DNA of 64,000 nt. Source: Ensifer sp. LCM 4579 (lineage in GTDB: Bacteria; Pseudomonadota; Alphaproteobacteria; Rhizobiales; Rhizobiaceae). Shown piece after piece: positions 8,350 through 18,127 of the stretch. Each line of letters starts with the position of its first letter. The first letter of the stretch is position 1. The notes beneath the pieces were generated by a model that saw nothing but the letters and a program-made list of their open reading frames with translations, ran no database searches and had not been told where the DNA came from. A program made the position numbers and the translations under genes. The stretch lies in the NCBI RefSeq assembly GCF_001854885.1, contig NZ_MDDV01000008.1, forward strand, positions 148,144-212,143, read 5' to 3'.

Positions 8350-9215
8350 ATATGACCCCTCTCGCCGGCGCGATTGCCTTCTGGCTCGGCGCCTGGGCAA
8401 TCAACGAATGGCTGGTCCGGCAGCATTTTGAGAACCGCACCCTAGCTAACCTAGCGCGCTTGGCGGTGCCGCTCCTATTCGGCCTCACCATCCTCGTCCT
8501 CTGGGAGGGCATCGTCCGTGGCTTCGGCATCCCGTCGGTCCTGCTGCCGGCCCCGTCGATGATATGGCAGAGGCTGGTGAATTCCGTTCCCACGCTCGCG
8601 GCGGATTTCCGGCAGACCTTCCTGAAATCCGTACTGACAGGCTATGCGCTCGGCTGCGGCCTCGGCTTCCTGGTGGCAATCCTGATCGACCGCTCGCCCT
8701 TCCTGCAGAAGGGCCTGCTGCCGCTCGGCAATTTCGTTTCCGCCCTTCCCGTCATCGGCGTCGCGCCGATCATGGTGATGTGGTTCGGCTTCGACTGGCA
8801 GTCGAAGGTCGCGGTCGTCGTGGTCATGACCTTCTTCCCGATTCTGGTAAACACTGTCTCTGGACTTGCCGCCGCGAGCCATATGGAGCGCGACCTGATG
8901 CGCACCTATGCGGCCAGCTGGTGGCAGACGCTTGTCAAATTGCGGCTGCCGGCCGCCTGGCCCTTCATTTTCAACGCACTCAAGATCAACTCCACCCTGG
9001 CACTGATCGGCGCCATCGTGGCCGAGTTCTTCGGGACGCCCATCGTCGGCATGGGCTTCCGGATCTCCACGGAAGTGGGCCGCATGAACGTCGACATGGT
9101 TTGGGCCGAAATCGCCGTCGCGGCGGTGGCTGGCTCCGCCTTTTACGGAACGGTCGCGCTGATCGAGCGGGCCGTCACGTTCTGGCATCCGTCCATCCGC
9201 AGTGGCCGGGGCTGA
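8346..9215 (+). CDS. ABC transporter inner-membrane permease (second of pair)
   Basis: A 289-residue permease of the same family as the preceding one, with six or so membrane helices and a cytoplasmic coupling loop (GLAAASHMERDLMRTYAAS). Its ATG lies inside the ATGA overlap with the upstream permease. The membrane topology matches SsuC/ThiX-type importers. With the ATPase and the secreted binding protein on either side, the transporter is complete. Confidence 0.88.
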   Translation: MNMTPLAGAIAFWLGAWAINEWLVRQHFENRTLANLARLAVPLLFGLTILVLWEGIVRGFGIPSVLLPAPSMIWQRLVNSVPTLAADFRQTFLKSVLTGYALGCGLGFLVAILIDRSPFLQKGLLPLGNFVSALPVIGVAPIMVMWFGFDWQSKVAVVVVMTFFPILVNTVSGLAAASHMERDLMRTYAASWWQTLVKLRLPAAWPFIFNALKINSTLALIGAIVAEFFGTPIVGMGFRISTEVGRMNVDMVWAEIAVAAVAGSAFYGTVALIERAVTFWHPSIRSGRG

Positions 9216-9352
9216 TCACGATGAATTGGGGTCGACTGTCCAAATCAAAGACGTGGTCGACACTGACAATCTGGAGCGGGATGCGGGCGGAAACCCCGCT
9301 GACATTTCCTCATCCCGCTCTGACGATGAAGCAACGATAAGAGGGAACTGAC

Positions 9353-10345
9353 ATGAACAAAAGACTTGCATCTCTGCTGACAGCCGGCGTCCTTTCGCTC
9401 GCTGCGTTCCACGCCAGTGCCGCCGACAAGGTCACCTTGCAATTGAAATGGGTGACCCAGGCCCAGTTCGCGGGCTACTATGTCGCCAAGGAGAAGGGTT
9501 TCTACGAGGAAGAGGGTCTCGACGTCGAGATCAAGCCCGGCGGTCCGGACATCGCTCCGGCGCAGGTGATCGCCGGCGGGGGCGCCGACGTCATCGTCGA
9601 CTGGATGCCCTCCGCGCTTGCCTCGCGCGAAAAGGGCGTGCCGCTCGTCAACATCGCCCAGCCCTTCAAGAAGTCCGGCATGATGCTGACCTGTCTCAAG
9701 GAGACCGGCGTTGAAACTCCGGAAGACTTCAAGGGCAAGACGCTCGGCGTCTGGTTCTTCGGCAACGAGTATCCCTTCCTCTCCTGGATGGCGCACCTGA
9801 AGATCCCGACCGATGGCGGACCGGACGGCGTGACCGTACTGAAGCAGGGCTTCAATGTCGATCCGCTCATCCAGAAACAGGCGGCCTGCATCTCGACAAT
9901 GACCTATAACGAGTACTGGCAGGTCATCGACGCCGGCATCAACCCCGAGGATCTCGTCACCTTCAAATACGAAGACCAGGGTGTCGCCACGCTCGAAGAC
10001 GGTCTCTATGTGCTCGAGGACAAGCTCAAGGATCCGGCCTTCAAGGAGAAGATGGTGAAGTTTGTCCGCGCCTCGATGAAGGGGTGGAAATATGCCGAGG
10101 AAAATCCGGATGAAGCGGCCGAGATCGTGCTCGAGAACGACTCGACCGGCGCCCAGACGGAAAAGCACCAGAAGCGCATGATGGGCGAAATCGCCAAGCT
10201 GACCGCGGGCTCGAACGGCGCCCTCGACGAGGCCGACTACAAGCGCACGGTAGAATCCTTGCTTGCGGGCGGCTCCGATCCGGTCATCTCGAAGGAGCCG
10301 GAAGGCGCCTGGACGCATGAGATCACCGACGAAGCCCTGAACTAA
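9353..10345 (+). CDS. Periplasmic NMT1/THI5-like substrate-binding protein
   Basis: A 330-residue protein with a Sec signal peptide of about 23 residues (AAFHASA, then DKVTLQ). The mature start LQLKWVTQAQFAGYYVA is characteristic of NMT1/THI5-like binding proteins, including pyrimidine- and riboflavin-precursor binders such as ThiY and RibY. The last gene of the importer set, it is preceded by AGAGGGAA and followed by a strong terminator. The nearby rutR and hydA suggest a pyrimidine or related heterocycle as ligand, but the aromatic pocket residues cannot be assigned by eye. A thiamine-precursor or riboflavin-like ligand is possible. Confidence 0.85.
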   Translation: MNKRLASLLTAGVLSLAAFHASAADKVTLQLKWVTQAQFAGYYVAKEKGFYEEEGLDVEIKPGGPDIAPAQVIAGGGADVIVDWMPSALASREKGVPLVNIAQPFKKSGMMLTCLKETGVETPEDFKGKTLGVWFFGNEYPFLSWMAHLKIPTDGGPDGVTVLKQGFNVDPLIQKQAACISTMTYNEYWQVIDAGINPEDLVTFKYEDQGVATLEDGLYVLEDKLKDPAFKEKMVKFVRASMKGWKYAEENPDEAAEIVLENDSTGAQTEKHQKRMMGEIAKLTAGSNGALDEADYKRTVESLLAGGSDPVISKEPEGAWTHEITDEALN

Positions 10346-10364
10346 TCGTTCCTGTCGAATGAAG

Positions 10365-10395
10365 AAAGCGAGCGGCGCCTGCCGCTCGCTTTTTT
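10365..10395 (+). terminator. Intrinsic terminator after the importer operon
   Basis: AGCGAGCGGC (10367-10376), a GCCT loop and GCCGCTCGCT (10381-10390) form a perfect 10-base-pair stem followed by a T run to 10395. Confidence 0.92.
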
Positions 10396-10858
10396 ACTAT
10401 CCTGCCTCGGTTGGGAAGCCTACCTCATAGGTTGTATCGATATTACCCTGGAGCGGCCGACGATTAAAAATATTGAGGCACCATTGTTTCGCCAGCCCTT
10501 GCAAGCGTTTGCTACGGAGATTACATAGGCCGCAACGTTTGGTTGGAAGGATGGCGCAAGGGAGCCATTTATTCTCTCTTCTTGCCCCGCGGGGGAAATT
10601 TCTCCCTGGCGCCTGGTTTGTTCGATGTGGGAGCCGACCCGACGACGACCATGCGGCAGGTCGGAGTGTCACCGTATCCTGGGCGGGTTTGAAAAACGCA
10701 GTTAAGATGGCCGGCCGTTTCTGTTGACGCCGATCGGTCGGAAGGAATTCGATGCCGCGACCGGCATCCGGCGGCATAGCAGGCGAAGCCGCGAGCACAG
10801 ATAGGCGCCTCGTCTTTCGACCGGCGAGCGGGCATGATTTTTTTGGGACGACAGGCCG
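10396..10858. other. Intergenic region without a recognisable gene
   Basis: 463 bases between the importer terminator and the RND operon. Short open frames (for example 10473-10727) are arginine- and histidine-rich with no family resemblance and no good ribosome binding site. The region should contain the promoter of the RND pair; I see no clear TetR- or LysR-type operator. Confidence 0.5.
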
Positions 10859-12040
10859 ATGGTTCAGAAATTTCTTCCTTTTCTTGGCGCCTTCGCAGCG
10901 ATTGCACTCGGCTTTTCCGCAGCCTCGGCCGAGGAACCGGCACCGCAGCAGGAACAATTGTTGCCGTCGATCGTCGTTACCGAAGCCAAGGAGCGATCGA
11001 TCAGTGATCGTGTCCTCGCAACCGGTTCGATCGAGGCGGTCGAGGAGACCTATGTTTCCCCGCTGGTGGACGGGCTTTCCATCCGTTCGCTGAACGTCGA
11101 TGTCGGCGACCGGGTCGAGAAAGGCAGCACGCTGGTCGTTCTCAACGATGATGCGCTGCTTCTGCAGAAGAGCGAACTCGAAGCCAATCTCGCCAAGGCG
11201 GAGGCTGCGCTTGCCCAATACCGCGCTCAGCTCGCCGAGACGACGGCCAATGCCGAAGAGGCGACGCGTGTTGCCGATCGCGCCGAGCAGCTTTCGGCAA
11301 ACGGCACCGTCTCGACGGCGGAGGCCGACCGGGTGAAGGCGCTCGCCGCAGCCGCGCGCGCCCGCGTCCACTCCGACGAGCAGGCTGTGAGCGTTGCGGC
11401 CGCCGATATCAAGGTCGTTCAGGCGCAGATCGAGGATGTGAACCTCCGTCTTGCCCGCACGGAAGTGAAGGCCCCGGTCAGCGGTGTGATCTCCGCCAAG
11501 AATGCCAAGATCGGTGCGATTGCCAGCGGCACCGGCGCGCCGCTTTTCGCGATCATCCGAGACGGCGCCATCGAGATGAACGCGGACGTTACCGAGGCCG
11601 ACATTCTCAAGCTTGCCATCGGCCAGGCCGCAACGGTGAAGCTTGCCGGCGGCAGCACGACCGTTGACGGCAAGATCCGACTGATCGCGCCGACGGTTGA
11701 TCCTGTGACGCGGCTCGGCACCGTCCACATCACCCTCGCCGATGCGACGCAGGCGCGTGCAGGCATGTATGCCAGCGCCGTCATCACCGTCGCGCAGAAA
11801 CAGGCGGTGGTTTTGCCGCAAACGGCAGTTACCGCGGAGGACGGCAAATCGATCGTCCGCAAGGTCGAGGACGGCGTCGTGCACCTGGTTCCGGTGACGA
11901 CCGGCATCCAGGACGGACAGTTCGTCGAAATTGTTTCCGGACTCGAGGCGGGCGAACAGGCGGTGGCAAAGGCCGGCGCCTATGTGCGCGACGGCGACCG
12001 CATCAATCCGGTCAAACCGGCGCAGCCGATAACCAATTGA
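10859..12040 (+). CDS. RND efflux periplasmic adaptor (membrane fusion) protein
   Basis: A 393-residue adaptor with a signal peptide of about 24 residues (GFSAASA before EEPAP). It shows the family order: a first biotinyl-lipoyl half (VSPLVDGLSIRSLNVDVGDRVEKG), a long alpha-helical coiled-coil hairpin rich in Ala, Glu and Gln (residues about 95-195), a second lipoyl half (VKAPVSGVISAKNAKIGAI), then beta-barrel and membrane-proximal domains ending in VVLPQTAV and GLEAGEQAV. It bridges the RND pump to an outer-membrane channel. No TolC-like gene is nearby, so a channel encoded elsewhere must serve. The inner-membrane pump follows 15 bases downstream. Confidence 0.9.
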   Translation: MVQKFLPFLGAFAAIALGFSAASAEEPAPQQEQLLPSIVVTEAKERSISDRVLATGSIEAVEETYVSPLVDGLSIRSLNVDVGDRVEKGSTLVVLNDDALLLQKSELEANLAKAEAALAQYRAQLAETTANAEEATRVADRAEQLSANGTVSTAEADRVKALAAAARARVHSDEQAVSVAAADIKVVQAQIEDVNLRLARTEVKAPVSGVISAKNAKIGAIASGTGAPLFAIIRDGAIEMNADVTEADILKLAIGQAATVKLAGGSTTVDGKIRLIAPTVDPVTRLGTVHITLADATQARAGMYASAVITVAQKQAVVLPQTAVTAEDGKSIVRKVEDGVVHLVPVTTGIQDGQFVEIVSGLEAGEQAVAKAGAYVRDGDRINPVKPAQPITN

Positions 12041-12055
12041 CGGGAAACCGAGACC

Positions 12056-15000
12056 ATGAACTTCTCCGCCTGGTCCATTCGTAATCCGGTCGCGCCGATC
12101 CTGGCCTTTTTCGTGCTCGTCGTGCTCGGCTGGCAGTCCTTCAATTCGCTGCCGATCACCCGTTTCCCGAACATCGACGTGCCGATCGTCTCGGTCGCGG
12201 TGACCCAGAGCGGAGCGGCGCCCGCCGAACTCGAAACCCAGGTCACCAAAGAGATCGAGGACGCGGTCGCCGGCATTTCGGGCGTCGACCACATTCAATC
12301 GACCATCACCGACGGCACCTCCACCACCGCCGTGATCTTCCGCATGGAAGTGCCGACAGCCCAGGCAGTTCAGGACGTCAAGGACGCGATCGACCGCATC
12401 CGTGGCGATCTGCCGACGACGATCGACGAGCCGATCGTCTCGAAGGTCGACGTCGAAGGCCAGGCGATCCAGACCTTTTCCGTCTCCTCGCCGGGCATGA
12501 CGCTCGAAGAGCTCTCCTGGTTCGTCGACGACACGATCAAACGCGAGATCCAGGGCAAGAGCGGCATCGGCCGCGTCGACCGCTATGGCGGCTCCGATCG
12601 CGAAGTCCGCATCGAACTCGACGAGGACCGGCTGAATTCCTTCGGCATCAGTGCCGCCGACGTCAACGGTCAGCTCCGCCGCATGAATCTCGATCTGGGT
12701 TCCGGCCGGGGTCAGGTCGGCGGCAGCGAACAGGCGATCCGCACACTCGGTGACACGCGCGACGTGGCAGGCCTCGCCAACACGATGATCTCGCTGCCGA
12801 ACGGCCGCTTCGTCCGCCTCTCGGAACTCGGTACTGTGACCGACACCTATGAGGAACCGAAATCCTTCTCGCGCTTCAACGGCCACCCCGGCGTTACCTT
12901 CGCCGTCTTCCGTGCCAAGGGTGCGAGCGAGGTGACCGTGGCCGAAACGGTCGCCGAGACGCTGGAGGGGATCCGGGCCAAACATCCGGACGTCAAGATC
13001 GAGATGGTCGATGACTCGGTCTATTTCACCTACGGCAATTACGAAGCGGCCATCCACACGCTGATAGAAGGTGCGCTGCTTGCCGTCATCGTCGTGATGC
13101 TGTTCCTGCGCAATTGGCGGGCGACCCTGATCGCCGCGGTCGCGCTGCCGCTTTCGGCCATTCCCACCTTCTGGGTCATGGAACTCCTGGGCTTCTCGCT
13201 GAACCTCGTGAGCTTCCTCGCCATGACGCTTGCGACGGGCATCCTGGTCGACGACGCCATCGTCGAGATCGAGAACATCGAGCGGCACATCCAGATGGGC
13301 AAGTCGCCCTATCGCGCTGCGATCGAGGCGGCGGACGAGATCGGCCTTGCGGTCATCGCCACGACTTTCACCATCATCGCCGTCTTCGTGCCCGTCTCCT
13401 TCATGCCAGGCATTCCGGGGCAATACTTCATTCAGTTCGGCCTGACGGTCGCCGTCGCCGTCTTTTTCTCGCTTCTGGTCGCACGCCTGATCACGCCGGT
13501 AATGGCAGCCTATCTGATGAAGTCGACGGACGTGGGCGGCCACTACGGCGATGATGGCTTCATAATGCGCCAGTACACGCGCCTCGTGCAATTCACCACG
13601 AAGGCCTGGTACACGCGCTATTCGACGCTTCTTGCCGCGATCGTCCTCTCGGTCGGCTCGGTGGTCGCCCTTATCCTCTTCGTCCCCGGCAGCTTCCTGC
13701 CGCCGGAGGACAATTCGCGCGTCAGCCTGTCGATCGAGCTGCCGCCGGACGCGATGCTGGAGGACACGGATCGGACGACCACCGAGATCTACAACCGGAT
13801 CAAGGACATCGACGGCGTCGAAGACGTCTTCGTGCTTGGCGGCGCCTCTCCGAAGGGTGATCTCGAACTCAGGCGCGCGGCCGTGACCGTACTTCTCGGG
13901 AAACTCGACCATTCACTGGTCAACAGGATCGTCAATGACGTGATCGGCGGCATGCCGTTGATCGGCGAATATCTGCCGAAGCTACCGCCGGCCGGCCGCA
14001 CCAAGCCACAATCTCAGATCGAAAAGGAAATCTTCGCACGGCTGCAGTCGATCCCGGACGTCCGCGTCATCAAGCTGAACGACCGCGGTGAGCGCGATCT
14101 CTCGTTCAACCTGCTCTCGAACAACGAGGCGGATCTGGATAAGGCAGTCGCGACACTCGAAGCAAAACTCCGTAGCGACCCGCTGCTTGCCAATGTGAGC
14201 CCGGACGGCGCTCTGCCGCGGCCGGAGCTGCAAATCCGTCCGCGCGACGAGCAGATGTCCCGTCTCGGCATCACCACGGCGCAGATTTCGGAGGTGATCC
14301 GCGTCGCCACGATCGGCGACGTCGACGCGCAGCTGACGAAGATCGCGCTAGATGGGCGTCTCATCCCGGTCCGGGTGCAGCTCGATCGCGATTTCCGCAG
14401 TGACCTGGCAGCGCTCCGCAATCTCAAGGTTCAGACTGCCTCCGGCGCCATGGTTCCGCTGTCGAGCGTCGCGGATATCAACTATTCTGAGGGCCCGAGC
14501 TCGATCAAGCGTTACGACCGCTATCGGGTTGTCGCGCTCGGCGCGGACCTGCCGGCCGGCGTCGCGCTCGACACCGCATCGGCCCGCTTCAAGCAGATCG
14601 CCGCCCAGGCCGAGCTCCCCTCCACCGTCCAGTTCCTGGAGAGCGGCGATGCCGAGGTTCAGGCGGAGATGCAGCAGAGCTTCGGCAATGCGATGCTGCT
14701 CGGCCTGATGATGGTGCTTGTCGTGCTCATCCTGCTGTTTAAGGACGTGATCCAGCCCTTCACCATTCTGTTCTCGCTGCCGCTCGCCATAGGCGGCGTG
14801 GCGGCGAGCCTAATCCTGACGCAGAATGCGCTGTCCATGCCCGTTCTCATCGGCATATTGATGCTGATGGGTATCGTCACCAAGAACGCGATCCTGCTCG
14901 TCGATTTCGGCATCGAGATGATGCATCACGGCATGGACCGGACGCTGTCGATGGTCGAGGCCGGCCGCAAGCGCGCCCGCCCGATCGTCATGACCTCGAT

Positions 15001-15367
15001 TGCCATGTCCGCGGGCATGCTGCCTTCGGCGCTCGGCGTCGGCGAAGGCGGTTCCTTCCGCGCGCCAATGGCGATTGCGGTGATCGGCGGCATCATCGTG
15101 TCGACGGTCTTGAGCCTCGTCGTCGTCCCCTCGTTCTTCCTGATCATGGACGACCTGTCGCGGCTTCTCGCCTGGATCTTCGGCCGTTTCGTCGGCAAGA
15201 AGGACGAGGAAGTCCTGCCTCTCGACCGCGAGGCCCTGAGCAAGCTCGCCGCCGAGCAGGGCAGCACGATCGAAAGCCTGGAGGAGCGCGTCAATGCGCT
15301 GGAGGCGGAACGGCGCGGCAAGTCCGACCGCAAGGTCATCAGCCATCCGGCCCTTGCAGCCGAATAG
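12056..15367 (+). CDS. RND efflux transporter (AcrB/HAE1-like inner-membrane pump)
   Basis: A 1103-residue resistance-nodulation-division permease. The N-terminus (FSAWSIRNPVAPILAFFVL) begins TM1; two large periplasmic loops each follow TM1 and TM7. The TM4 proton-relay pair lies in GILVDDAIVEIENIERH near residues 399-400, and the TM10 lysine in MGIVTKNAILLVDFG near 943, as in AcrB D407/D408/K940. The protein is about 50 residues longer than AcrB because of a charged C-terminal tail (LAAEQGSTIESLEERVNALE) with a short coiled-coil pattern. The substrate cannot be inferred; no dedicated repressor gene is adjacent. Confidence 0.92.
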   Translation: MNFSAWSIRNPVAPILAFFVLVVLGWQSFNSLPITRFPNIDVPIVSVAVTQSGAAPAELETQVTKEIEDAVAGISGVDHIQSTITDGTSTTAVIFRMEVPTAQAVQDVKDAIDRIRGDLPTTIDEPIVSKVDVEGQAIQTFSVSSPGMTLEELSWFVDDTIKREIQGKSGIGRVDRYGGSDREVRIELDEDRLNSFGISAADVNGQLRRMNLDLGSGRGQVGGSEQAIRTLGDTRDVAGLANTMISLPNGRFVRLSELGTVTDTYEEPKSFSRFNGHPGVTFAVFRAKGASEVTVAETVAETLEGIRAKHPDVKIEMVDDSVYFTYGNYEAAIHTLIEGALLAVIVVMLFLRNWRATLIAAVALPLSAIPTFWVMELLGFSLNLVSFLAMTLATGILVDDAIVEIENIERHIQMGKSPYRAAIEAADEIGLAVIATTFTIIAVFVPVSFMPGIPGQYFIQFGLTVAVAVFFSLLVARLITPVMAAYLMKSTDVGGHYGDDGFIMRQYTRLVQFTTKAWYTRYSTLLAAIVLSVGSVVALILFVPGSFLPPEDNSRVSLSIELPPDAMLEDTDRTTTEIYNRIKDIDGVEDVFVLGGASPKGDLELRRAAVTVLLGKLDHSLVNRIVNDVIGGMPLIGEYLPKLPPAGRTKPQSQIEKEIFARLQSIPDVRVIKLNDRGERDLSFNLLSNNEADLDKAVATLEAKLRSDPLLANVSPDGALPRPELQIRPRDEQMSRLGITTAQISEVIRVATIGDVDAQLTKIALDGRLIPVRVQLDRDFRSDLAALRNLKVQTASGAMVPLSSVADINYSEGPSSIKRYDRYRVVALGADLPAGVALDTASARFKQIAAQAELPSTVQFLESGDAEVQAEMQQSFGNAMLLGLMMVLVVLILLFKDVIQPFTILFSLPLAIGGVAASLILTQNALSMPVLIGILMLMGIVTKNAILLVDFGIEMMHHGMDRTLSMVEAGRKRARPIVMTSIAMSAGMLPSALGVGEGGSFRAPMAIAVIGGIIVSTVLSLVVVPSFFLIMDDLSRLLAWIFGRFVGKKDEEVLPLDREALSKLAAEQGSTIESLEERVNALEAERRGKSDRKVISHPALAAE

Positions 15368-15382
15368 TCCTTAAGAAGTGTG

Positions 15383-15415
15383 CGCGCCTGCGCGTCTGAG
15401 AAGACGCGCAGCGCC
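15383..15415. repeat. Partial RIME1 palindrome, possible terminator of the RND operon
   Basis: CTGCGCGTCT (15388-15397), a GAGA loop and AGACGCGCAG (15402-15411) form a perfect 10-base-pair stem with flanking GGCGC/GCGCC-like bases. The core GCGCGTCT...AGACGCGC is the second palindrome of the RIME1 element found at several other places in the window. It begins 20 bases after the RND stop codon and has no T run. Confidence 0.7.
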
Positions 15416-15443
15416 GGGGACGCGGACACTTTCGCGAAGTTGT

Positions 15444-15457
15444 TTGATCAAGGTCAA
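15444..15457 (+). promoter_or_regulatory. FixK/FNR anaerobox
   Basis: TTGATCAAGGTCAA fits TTGA-N6-TCAA exactly and the FNR consensus TTGAT-N4-ATCAA at nine of ten positions. It lies 57 bases before the ATG of the Crp/Fnr gene at 15515. If centred near -41.5 it would place a transcription start close to 15492, a class II activation geometry. Confidence 0.72.
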
Positions 15458-15514
15458 TTTCCGGCGCGGCCCGAACCGCTAGTTTCGTCCCTGACTTTTT
15501 TGGGAACGAGCGGT

Positions 15515-16195
15515 ATGAAGACATTGCGATTGACCTCGGGCGACAGGGCTATCCTCCTCCACTCGCGCTTTTTCTCGCGGCTGGCACGGGCGACGGTGGA
15601 AGCAATTCTCGCGGACACGACAGTCTCCACACATGAGGAGCACGACGTGCTGTTTCGCGAGCAGGAGCGGATCGACGAGGTATTCTTCGTGCTCTCCGGC
15701 CTCGTGCGTCTCTACCGCCTCGGCAAGGACGGCCGCGAGGCGGATGTCGCCGTCTTCCAGCGAGGCGATATGTTCGGCGTAAACGCCATGTTCCTGAACC
15801 ACCGCGCGACGGCGAATGCGCAGGCCGCCGAGCCATCGATCGTGGCGCGCGTCGAGAGCCGCCGGCTCAGTCAACTCGCGGCCGAAGAAACCGACGTCGC
15901 CCAGGCGCTCCTCGAGGTCGTCTGTCACCATGGCAAGATGACGGAGGATTGCCTCGCGGATGACCGGCTGCTGACGGCGCCGCAGCGGGTTGCCAACTAT
16001 ATCCTCAGCCACTGCCCGAACGGCTCTGAGACCTTCTCCTTCCGGCTGCCGTTCCAGAAGAACGTGCTCGCCGGCAAGCTCGGTCTTGCGCCGGAGGCGC
16101 TTTCGCGCGCCTTCTCGATGCTGCGCCCGTCCGGCGTCGTCGTGAAGGGGCGCGTGATCGAAATACGCAACCGTCAGGCGCTCGAGGAGTTCTGA
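15515..16195 (+). CDS. Crp/Fnr-family transcriptional regulator (no N-terminal cysteine cluster)
   Basis: A 226-residue protein with an N-terminal cyclic-nucleotide-type beta-barrel (EVFFVLSGLVRLYRLGKDGRE, QRGDMFGVNAMF) and a C-terminal winged helix (LPFQKNVLAGKLGLAPEALSRAF). The recognition helix pattern (PEALSRAFSMLRPSGV) recalls the Dnr/FixK-like branch. There is no FNR-style N-terminal Cys cluster, so an Fe-S oxygen sensor is unlikely. The start at 15515 follows GGGAACGAG; an in-frame start at 15380 would put the FixK box inside the coding region. The upstream box suggests low-oxygen induction by FixK or FNR, making this a second-tier regulator; targets are unknown. Confidence 0.85.
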   Translation: MKTLRLTSGDRAILLHSRFFSRLARATVEAILADTTVSTHEEHDVLFREQERIDEVFFVLSGLVRLYRLGKDGREADVAVFQRGDMFGVNAMFLNHRATANAQAAEPSIVARVESRRLSQLAAEETDVAQALLEVVCHHGKMTEDCLADDRLLTAPQRVANYILSHCPNGSETFSFRLPFQKNVLAGKLGLAPEALSRAFSMLRPSGVVVKGRVIEIRNRQALEEF

Positions 16196-16207
16196 CGCCC
16201 AGCCGGC

Positions 16208-16819
<612 letters not shown>

Positions 16820-16865
16820 GTCTTATGTCCTTTCCCAGAAGCTGAGGGCCATGCATGTGGCTGTG

Positions 16866-17537
16866 TCACGAGCGGAACAGGCGCGAATGCAAGGTCTCGT
16901 GTCTCAGGCAAGCAATATCGGCCATGATTGCCGCCGACCCAAGATCGTCGAGCGAGCCGCGTGCGGCGCGCGCAGAGACGATCGCGACCGTCTCCTCCAG
17001 CCCCGCCAGCACGCCGACGCCGGCGCGCTGGCCGGTCACGCCGCAACGTATGGCGACCGAGACGGCATTGGAGGCGTTTGCGTGGAGATAGGCGGCGATT
17101 GCCGGTTCGAGCCCGATCCGATGTGCCCCGGCAACCGCACCCACGGCCACCGGATAGGCCGCCTCGGGGCCCAGCGATTCGAACACCGGATGCGGCCAAT
17201 GGCGGGCAGCGGCGAGAAAAGCGCCCCCGAGAAGCATGGTTTCAAGGTGCCGTTCGCGCGAACCGGCGAGCGCCTCCGCCAGTTCGGCGACCGCCCGCAA
17301 GCGCATCGCGTCCCCGTGGTTCCTGTAGCTCTCGGCCAGCAGCAGCGCATCATTCCAGGCCGATCCCCGATACATGAGCGTCTCCAGCCAAAGATCGAGG
17401 TCTTCCGCGCTCGCCACCAGTCCGTCATGAACCGCCTGCTCCAGCCCCCCGGAATAGGAAAAGGAGCCGATGGGAAAAGCAGGAGAAAGCCAGGTGACGA
17501 GGCGGATCAGCGCCTGTGTATCGGCGCGTTCAGCCAT
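16866..17537 (-). CDS. ureF: Urease accessory protein UreF
   Basis: An all-helical accessory protein of about 223 residues, the GTPase regulator of UreG in the UreD-UreF-UreG assembly complex. Typical segments are [18 protein letters not shown] near the N-terminus, the central helices [14 protein letters not shown] and the C-terminal [19 protein letters not shown] use the ATG at 17537, whose ATGGCTGA overlaps the ureE stop by eight bases; an alternative at 17564 would lie within the His-rich end of ureE. Confidence 0.95.
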   Translation of the reverse strand: MAERADTQALIRLVTWLSPAFPIGSFSYSGGLEQAVHDGLVASAEDLDLWLETLMYRGSAWNDALLLAESYRNHGDAMRLRAVAELAEALAGSRERHLETMLLGGAFLAAARHWPHPVFESLGPEAAYPVAVGAVAGAHRIGLEPAIAAYLHANASNAVSVAIRCGVTGQRAGVGVLAGLEETVAIVSARAARGSLDDLGSAAIMADIACLRHETLHSRLFRS

Positions 17538-18015
17538 GGTGGTGGTGATCGCCGCCGTGCCCATGATGATGGTGGCCGCCTGTGCCGTGATAGGCGCCGC
17601 GCAACGGATGGAACGGCGCGACCACGTCGCTCACCGCCGCGCCGAGGCCCTCGAGCATCACGCGAATGACCGGATCACGAGCAATCAGGATCCGCCCCTC
17701 CTCCACCGCCGCCGGCAGGTGCCGATTGCCGAGGTGCCAGGCGAGTTCGATCAGATGCAGCCTGTCGCGCGGACGGATATCATAAAGCTCTTCTTGCGCC
17801 GCCTTCACCTCGATATGACCGCCGCCCTCCAGCACCAGGAGGTCGCCATCGGCAAGCATCACCGGCTCCTTCAAATCGAGCATCACCACGTCGTCGTTTT
17901 CGAGATGCAGGAGCTTGCGGCGCAAATGCCGTTGGTCATGCGTCAAGGTCACGTGATGGAGCGGCATCCTGTCGGCGGGCCCGGGCGAAAGGACTGCGGT
18001 CGAACGATAGGGCAC
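17530..18015 (-). CDS. ureE: Urease nickel metallochaperone UreE
   Basis: A 161-residue protein with the UreE N-terminal peptide-binding domain, a C-terminal metal-binding domain and a histidine-rich tail ([16 protein letters not shown]) that buffers nickel. The start codon is GTG at 18015, supported by GAGGAG seven to eight bases upstream. It delivers Ni2+ to the UreG-UreF-UreD complex. The His codons overlap the beginning of ureF. Confidence 0.95.
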   Translation of the reverse strand: MPYRSTAVLSPGPADRMPLHHVTLTHDQRHLRRKLLHLENDDVVMLDLKEPVMLADGDLLVLEGGGHIEVKAAQEELYDIRPRDRLHLIELAWHLGNRHLPAAVEEGRILIARDPVIRVMLEGLGAAVSDVVAPFHPLRGAYHGTGGHHHHGHGGDHHHHG

Positions 18016-18016
18016 G

Positions 18017-18091
18017 TCAGATCTCCTCGACCTTTTTGACTTCGTCGCTCCTGCCCGGATGCGCCTTCAGATATGCCATGATGTAAACCAT
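18017..18091 (-). other. Very short ORF (24 codons) immediately before ureE
   Basis: ATG at 18091 (or an internal ATG at 18079) opens a frame encoding a lysine- and glutamate-rich peptide ending [14 protein letters not shown]. Its TGA lies one base before the ureE GTG, and its last codons contain the ureE ribosome binding site. It has no strong site of its own. It may be a leader peptide that couples ureE translation, or the remnant of a gene that once lay between ureC and ureE. Confidence 0.3.
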
Positions 18092-18127
18092 TCAAATCTC
18101 GTGACTTCGATCACGCCAACTTTAACA

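Noticed and set aside
10473..10727. 84-codon ORF before the RND operon
   Set aside because: No ribosome binding site, no family resemblance and an Arg/His-rich composition typical of chance frames.
10397..13912. 1171-codon open frame opposite the RND adaptor and pump
   Set aside because: Antisense shadow: low-complexity Arg/Asp/Gly-rich product, no ribosome site, and it covers two clearly coding genes.
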